NCBI GenBank assembly: GCA_902363555.1
Contig: CABJAM010000003.1
Coordinates: 62,001 to 126,000, forward strand
DNA: 64,000 bases
Direction: 5' to 3'
Source: Lachnospiraceae bacterium
GTDB lineage: Bacteria > Bacillota > Clostridia > Lachnospirales > Lachnospiraceae
The notes beneath the pieces are model-generated. The model saw only the letters and a program-made list of their open reading frames with translations. It did no database searches and had not been told where the DNA came from. How positions within the stretch are numbered: the stretch's first letter is position 1; each line of letters begins with the position of its first letter. This document shows positions 61,389-64,000 of the stretch, piece by piece. A program made the translations under genes and the position numbers.

Positions 61389-62117
61389 ATGTCAGGGCAT
61401 TCTAAATTCGCCAACATAAAACATAAAAAAGAAAAAAATGACGCTGCAAAAGGTAAAATTTTTACGATCATCGGCAAGGAAATCGCCGTGGCCGTGAAAG
61501 AGGGCGGCGCAAATCCGGAGAATAACAGTAAGCTCCGCGATGTGATCGCCAAGGCCAAGGCCAATAACATGCCTAACGATACGATTGAAAGAGGTATCAA
61601 AAAGGCTGCCGGTGATTTAAGTGCTGTAAATTATGAGACAGTCACCTACGAGGGCTACGGCCCCAGTGGTATTGCCATTATTGTGGAAACCCTGACCGAT
61701 AACCGTAACCGTACGGCGGCCAATGTCCGCAATGCATTTACAAAGGGCGGCGGTTCCGTGGGCGCTATGGGCTGTGTGTCCTACATGTTTGATACAAAGG
61801 GCCTTATTATCGTGGACAAGGAAGATTTTGAGGGTGACGCCGACGAGCTGATGATGACCGCTCTGGATGCCGGCGCCGAGGATTTTTCCGAGGAAGAAGA
61901 CAGCTTTGAGATCACGACGGCTCCGGATGAGTTCGGTACGGTCCGTGAGAACCTGGAAGCCGCTGGTATTCCCATGGCAAGCGCCGAGGTGACCATGATT
62001 CCTCAGACATGGAATTCTCTTAGTGCGGAAGAGGATATTAAGAAAATGAACCGCATTCTGGATATGCTCGATGAAGATGACGATGTTCAGAATGTTTATC
62101 ACAATTGGGATGAATAA
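61389..62117 (+). CDS. yebC: YebC/PmpR family protein
   Basis: The 242-residue protein starts MSGHSKFANIKHKKEKNDAAKGKIF and continues with the YebC core (TIERGIKKAAG, YEGYGPSGIAIIVETLTDNRNRT, GGSVGAMGCVSYMF). YebC proteins were described as transcription regulators; more recent work links them to translation of proline-rich stretches. AAAAGGAG precedes the ATG. Confidence 0.95.
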   Translation: MSGHSKFANIKHKKEKNDAAKGKIFTIIGKEIAVAVKEGGANPENNSKLRDVIAKAKANNMPNDTIERGIKKAAGDLSAVNYETVTYEGYGPSGIAIIVETLTDNRNRTAANVRNAFTKGGGSVGAMGCVSYMFDTKGLIIVDKEDFEGDADELMMTALDAGAEDFSEEEDSFEITTAPDEFGTVRENLEAAGIPMASAEVTMIPQTWNSLSAEEDIKKMNRILDMLDEDDDVQNVYHNWDE

Positions 62118-62144
62118 GTATCCCGCCAATACACAGACTCTATG

Positions 62145-62198
62145 AAAAAATACCGGGTTGGATTAGCTTTACAGTTAAAGTCCGACCCGGTATTTTTT
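62145..62198. terminator. Bidirectional terminator after yebC
   Basis: AAAAAATACCGGGT (62145-62158) pairs with ACCCGGTATTTTTT (62185-62198). Confidence 0.85.
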
Positions 62199-62307
62199 AA
62201 AACATAAGTTTCCCTGGTGGACATATAATCAAATAGGTGACTATGTTCAATGTTGTATATCAGGTAGCCATGTTCAATGTTTTATATGCGGGGAGGGATG
62301 ATTTGAG

Positions 62308-62982
62308 ATGGAGGATCTGAATATGGATTCGGCCCAGAGCGCCGGGGGAAGTGAAGCGCCGCAGAGTAAGCTTTCAGATATTTCCCTGGCGGATTTTCAG
62401 GTGAGTGGGGGAGGGAGCCGGCCAAAGGAGAGCAGCGGTATATATGGATGGCTTCTTGTTTTTGTGATCGGACTGGCTCTGGGAACGGTATTTGTGAACT
62501 ATGGGATCGACGCTACCTCACTGGCCGGACAGCAGTGGGCCTTAGGAAATGTGGATAAGTTCATGGATTTGTCGTCGGATACCGGGTTTCTTATCCACAT
62601 TTTGCTCAAAAGAGCAGGTTTTTTTATTTTTCTTGCAGGAATTACTTTACTTATACGCCGGAGTTTGATATTATATTTTTCTACGGTTTATTACGGATTT
62701 TGTTTTGGGGTTATCATTTCCGTAATGACAGTCCTTTATGGGATGCAGGGATTATGGCAGCTTCTGGGCCTGCTTCTGCCCCATTATCTTTTATATATTC
62801 CTGCTTATGTGCTGCTGATCCGGCTGACGCAGGAGCGGACATGGCATACGAAAAAGCATTGGCGAAGTGATGCAAAAGGTTTTCTTATGCCGGCACTGCT
62901 GTTACTTGCCATGATGATCGCAGGATGTGTCCTGGAATGCTATGTGAATCCCATATGGCTGAAGTTTTTCCAGGGGCTGTGA
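62308..62982 (+). CDS. Membrane protein, SpoIIM-like
   Basis: The 224-residue protein has a hydrophilic N-terminus of about 45 residues and about five membrane segments (GWLLVFVIGLALGTVFVNYG first, CVLECYVNPIWLKFF at the end). The topology and the position directly upstream of xerD match SpoIIM, part of the DMP complex that remodels septal peptidoglycan during engulfment. Sequence likeness is modest, so the call rests partly on context. GGGAGG is 10 bases before ATG 62308. Confidence 0.6.
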   Translation: MEDLNMDSAQSAGGSEAPQSKLSDISLADFQVSGGGSRPKESSGIYGWLLVFVIGLALGTVFVNYGIDATSLAGQQWALGNVDKFMDLSSDTGFLIHILLKRAGFFIFLAGITLLIRRSLILYFSTVYYGFCFGVIISVMTVLYGMQGLWQLLGLLLPHYLLYIPAYVLLIRLTQERTWHTKKHWRSDAKGFLMPALLLLAMMIAGCVLECYVNPIWLKFFQGL

Positions 62983-63143
62983 TGCATATAAATTGGGCTT
63001 TTTGATCGGCATCGCAAGAAAACTTTACAGGAATTTTAAAAATTTTTTTCAACATCTAGTAGACATAATTCGTCAACCTAACATTATCTGGTGTTTTTCG
63101 TGGAAAACCTTGTATTTACAGGCTTACGGCGGATTTTTTATGT

Positions 63144-63172
63144 TTGATTTTATTGAAAAAATTGATTATAAT
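63144..63172 (+). promoter_or_regulatory. xerD promoter
   Basis: TTGATT (63144-63149) and TATAAT (63167-63172) are 17 bases apart. Confidence 0.7.
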
Positions 63173-63213
63173 AGAATACAAGATGTTTAGAAGTACTAAT
63201 GAGGGAGTGCGTA

Positions 63214-64000
63214 ATGGAGACTTATATAGTAGGATTTGTTAATTATTTGCAAGATGTCAAAAAATCCTCAAAGAATACCATACTGTCCTATCAGCGAGAC
63301 CTGAATAAATTCTTTGCATATCTTGAGGATATGAAGATAAAGGACATTAAAAAAGTGAATAATACCAGTCTGAACTCGTATGTTCTTTTGATGGAAAAAG
63401 AGAATTTTGCAACCTCTACCATATCAAGAAACATTGCGACTCTCAAGGCATATTTCAATTACCTGTTTAAGCAGGGGATTGTGAGCAGCGATCCGGCCGA
63501 GAAGCTGAAAGCCCCAAAGATCGAAAAGAAGCTTCCCGGTATACTTTCCGTGGAGGAAGTGACGCTGCTGCTGAACCAGCCCTCCGGGAACAGTAATAAA
63601 GAAATTCGGGATAAAGCGATGCTGGAGCTTTTATATGCCACAGGTATCCGCGTCAGTGAGCTTATTTCTCTGACCATGGATGATGTGAATATTACGTCCG
63701 GCTATATCCGCGTCAGTGAGGGCTCCAGGGAACGTATCATTCCTTTTGGAAGCGTGGCCCGCACGGCGATGAAGAATTATCTGAAAAATGCCCGCCCCGG
63801 GATGATCGCCATGGAGAGCGAGAGTATCCTTTTTACAAACTGCAGCGGACAGCCTATGAGCCGTCAGGGCTTTTGGAAGGTGCTGAAGCAGTACGCGAAA
63901 CGGGCAGGGATAGAGTCGGATATTACACCCCATACGCTGCGCCATTCGTTTGCGGCGCATCTGGTGGAGAATGGAGCAGATCTGCGGTCGGTGCAGGAGA
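63214..64000 (+). CDS. xerD: Site-specific tyrosine recombinase XerD, 5' part (partial)
   Basis: The first 262 codons are in the window. The SAM-like N-terminal domain (FVNYLQDVKKSSKNTILSYQRDLNKFFAYL) is followed by the catalytic domain with the first Arg in YATGIRVSELISL and HTLRHSFAAHL, holding the His-x-x-Arg pair; the nucleophile Tyr lies beyond the end. It resolves chromosome dimers at dif with XerC. GAGGGAG precedes ATG 63214. Confidence 0.94.
   Translation, partial: METYIVGFVNYLQDVKKSSKNTILSYQRDLNKFFAYLEDMKIKDIKKVNNTSLNSYVLLMEKENFATSTISRNIATLKAYFNYLFKQGIVSSDPAEKLKAPKIEKKLPGILSVEEVTLLLNQPSGNSNKEIRDKAMLELLYATGIRVSELISLTMDDVNITSGYIRVSEGSRERIIPFGSVARTAMKNYLKNARPGMIAMESESILFTNCSGQPMSRQGFWKVLKQYAKRAGIESDITPHTLRHSFAAHLVENGADLRSVQE

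Noticed and set aside
62993..63190. Small gene between the SpoIIM-like gene and xerD
   Set aside because: No ribosome binding site, no recognisable family and it overlaps the xerD promoter.

Overview
The window looks like chromosomal DNA of an anaerobic, Gram-positive, probably spore-forming member of the Clostridia, most likely a Lachnospiraceae-type gut bacterium. Supporting signs are the moderate GC content, strong AGGAGG ribosome binding sites, a tryptophan T-box leader in front of trpEGDCFBA, a Rex repressor, a Bce-type antibiotic-response module, a YesM/YesN-controlled sugar importer and a SpoIIM-like gene next to xerD. This is inferred from gene content; no rRNA or tRNA gene is present to fix the species.

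Layout. 1-2203: 5' part of queA (minus strand), a membrane-anchored alpha/beta hydrolase, then a decayed stretch with remnants of an AraC regulator, a type-B carboxylesterase and a PDDEXK_9 nuclease. 2590-3534: an Rpn/PD-(D/E)XK transposase-like nuclease. 3553-10894: promoter, Trp T-box and the complete trp operon. 10928-12432: a small membrane protein and a DUF3990/DUF3791-like pair. 12522-17939: ilvN and ilvB (minus strand), TetR, MarR and MATE genes with related operators. 18014-23532: a zinc-ribbon/DUF2085 pair, then a BceAB-like transporter with its response regulator and kinase. 23781-33301: a two-component system, CUT1-type importer without its own ATPase, and a GH78-like glycosidase. 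33524-40118: a nitrogenase-like NifH/NifD/NifK set interleaved with a complete siderophore/cobalamin-type ABC importer, followed by a convergent Crp/Fnr gene. 41115-49366: a Kef antiporter, then an atypical NRAMP transporter, dihydroorotase-like enzyme, adenylosuccinate-lyase-like enzyme, GntR regulator and PyrK/PyrD-like pair. 49650-52661: glycolipid-type glycosyltransferase and acyltransferase, and a threonine aldolase. 52790-64000: ABC-F protein, rex, nnrE/nnrD, alr, mazF, a CBS/CNNM protein, yebC, a spoIIM-like gene and the start of xerD.

Two loci stand out. The NifHDK-like set has no cofactor-assembly genes (no nifB, nifE, nifN) and is built around an importer, so it is more likely a reductase acting on an imported metal complex or tetrapyrrole-like compound than a nitrogenase. 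The 42.6-49.4 kb locus could reduce orotate, open the ring and cleave the product, i.e. a catabolic use of pyrimidine-type enzymes.

The window is also rich in small repeats: dispersed GTAACCRTTC-type palindromes between genes, a two-hairpin element that also sits in frame inside a histidine kinase, several tandem repeats in leaders, and in-frame duplications or low-complexity insertions in housekeeping enzymes. All functions are read from sequence and remembered family features; no database search was run.
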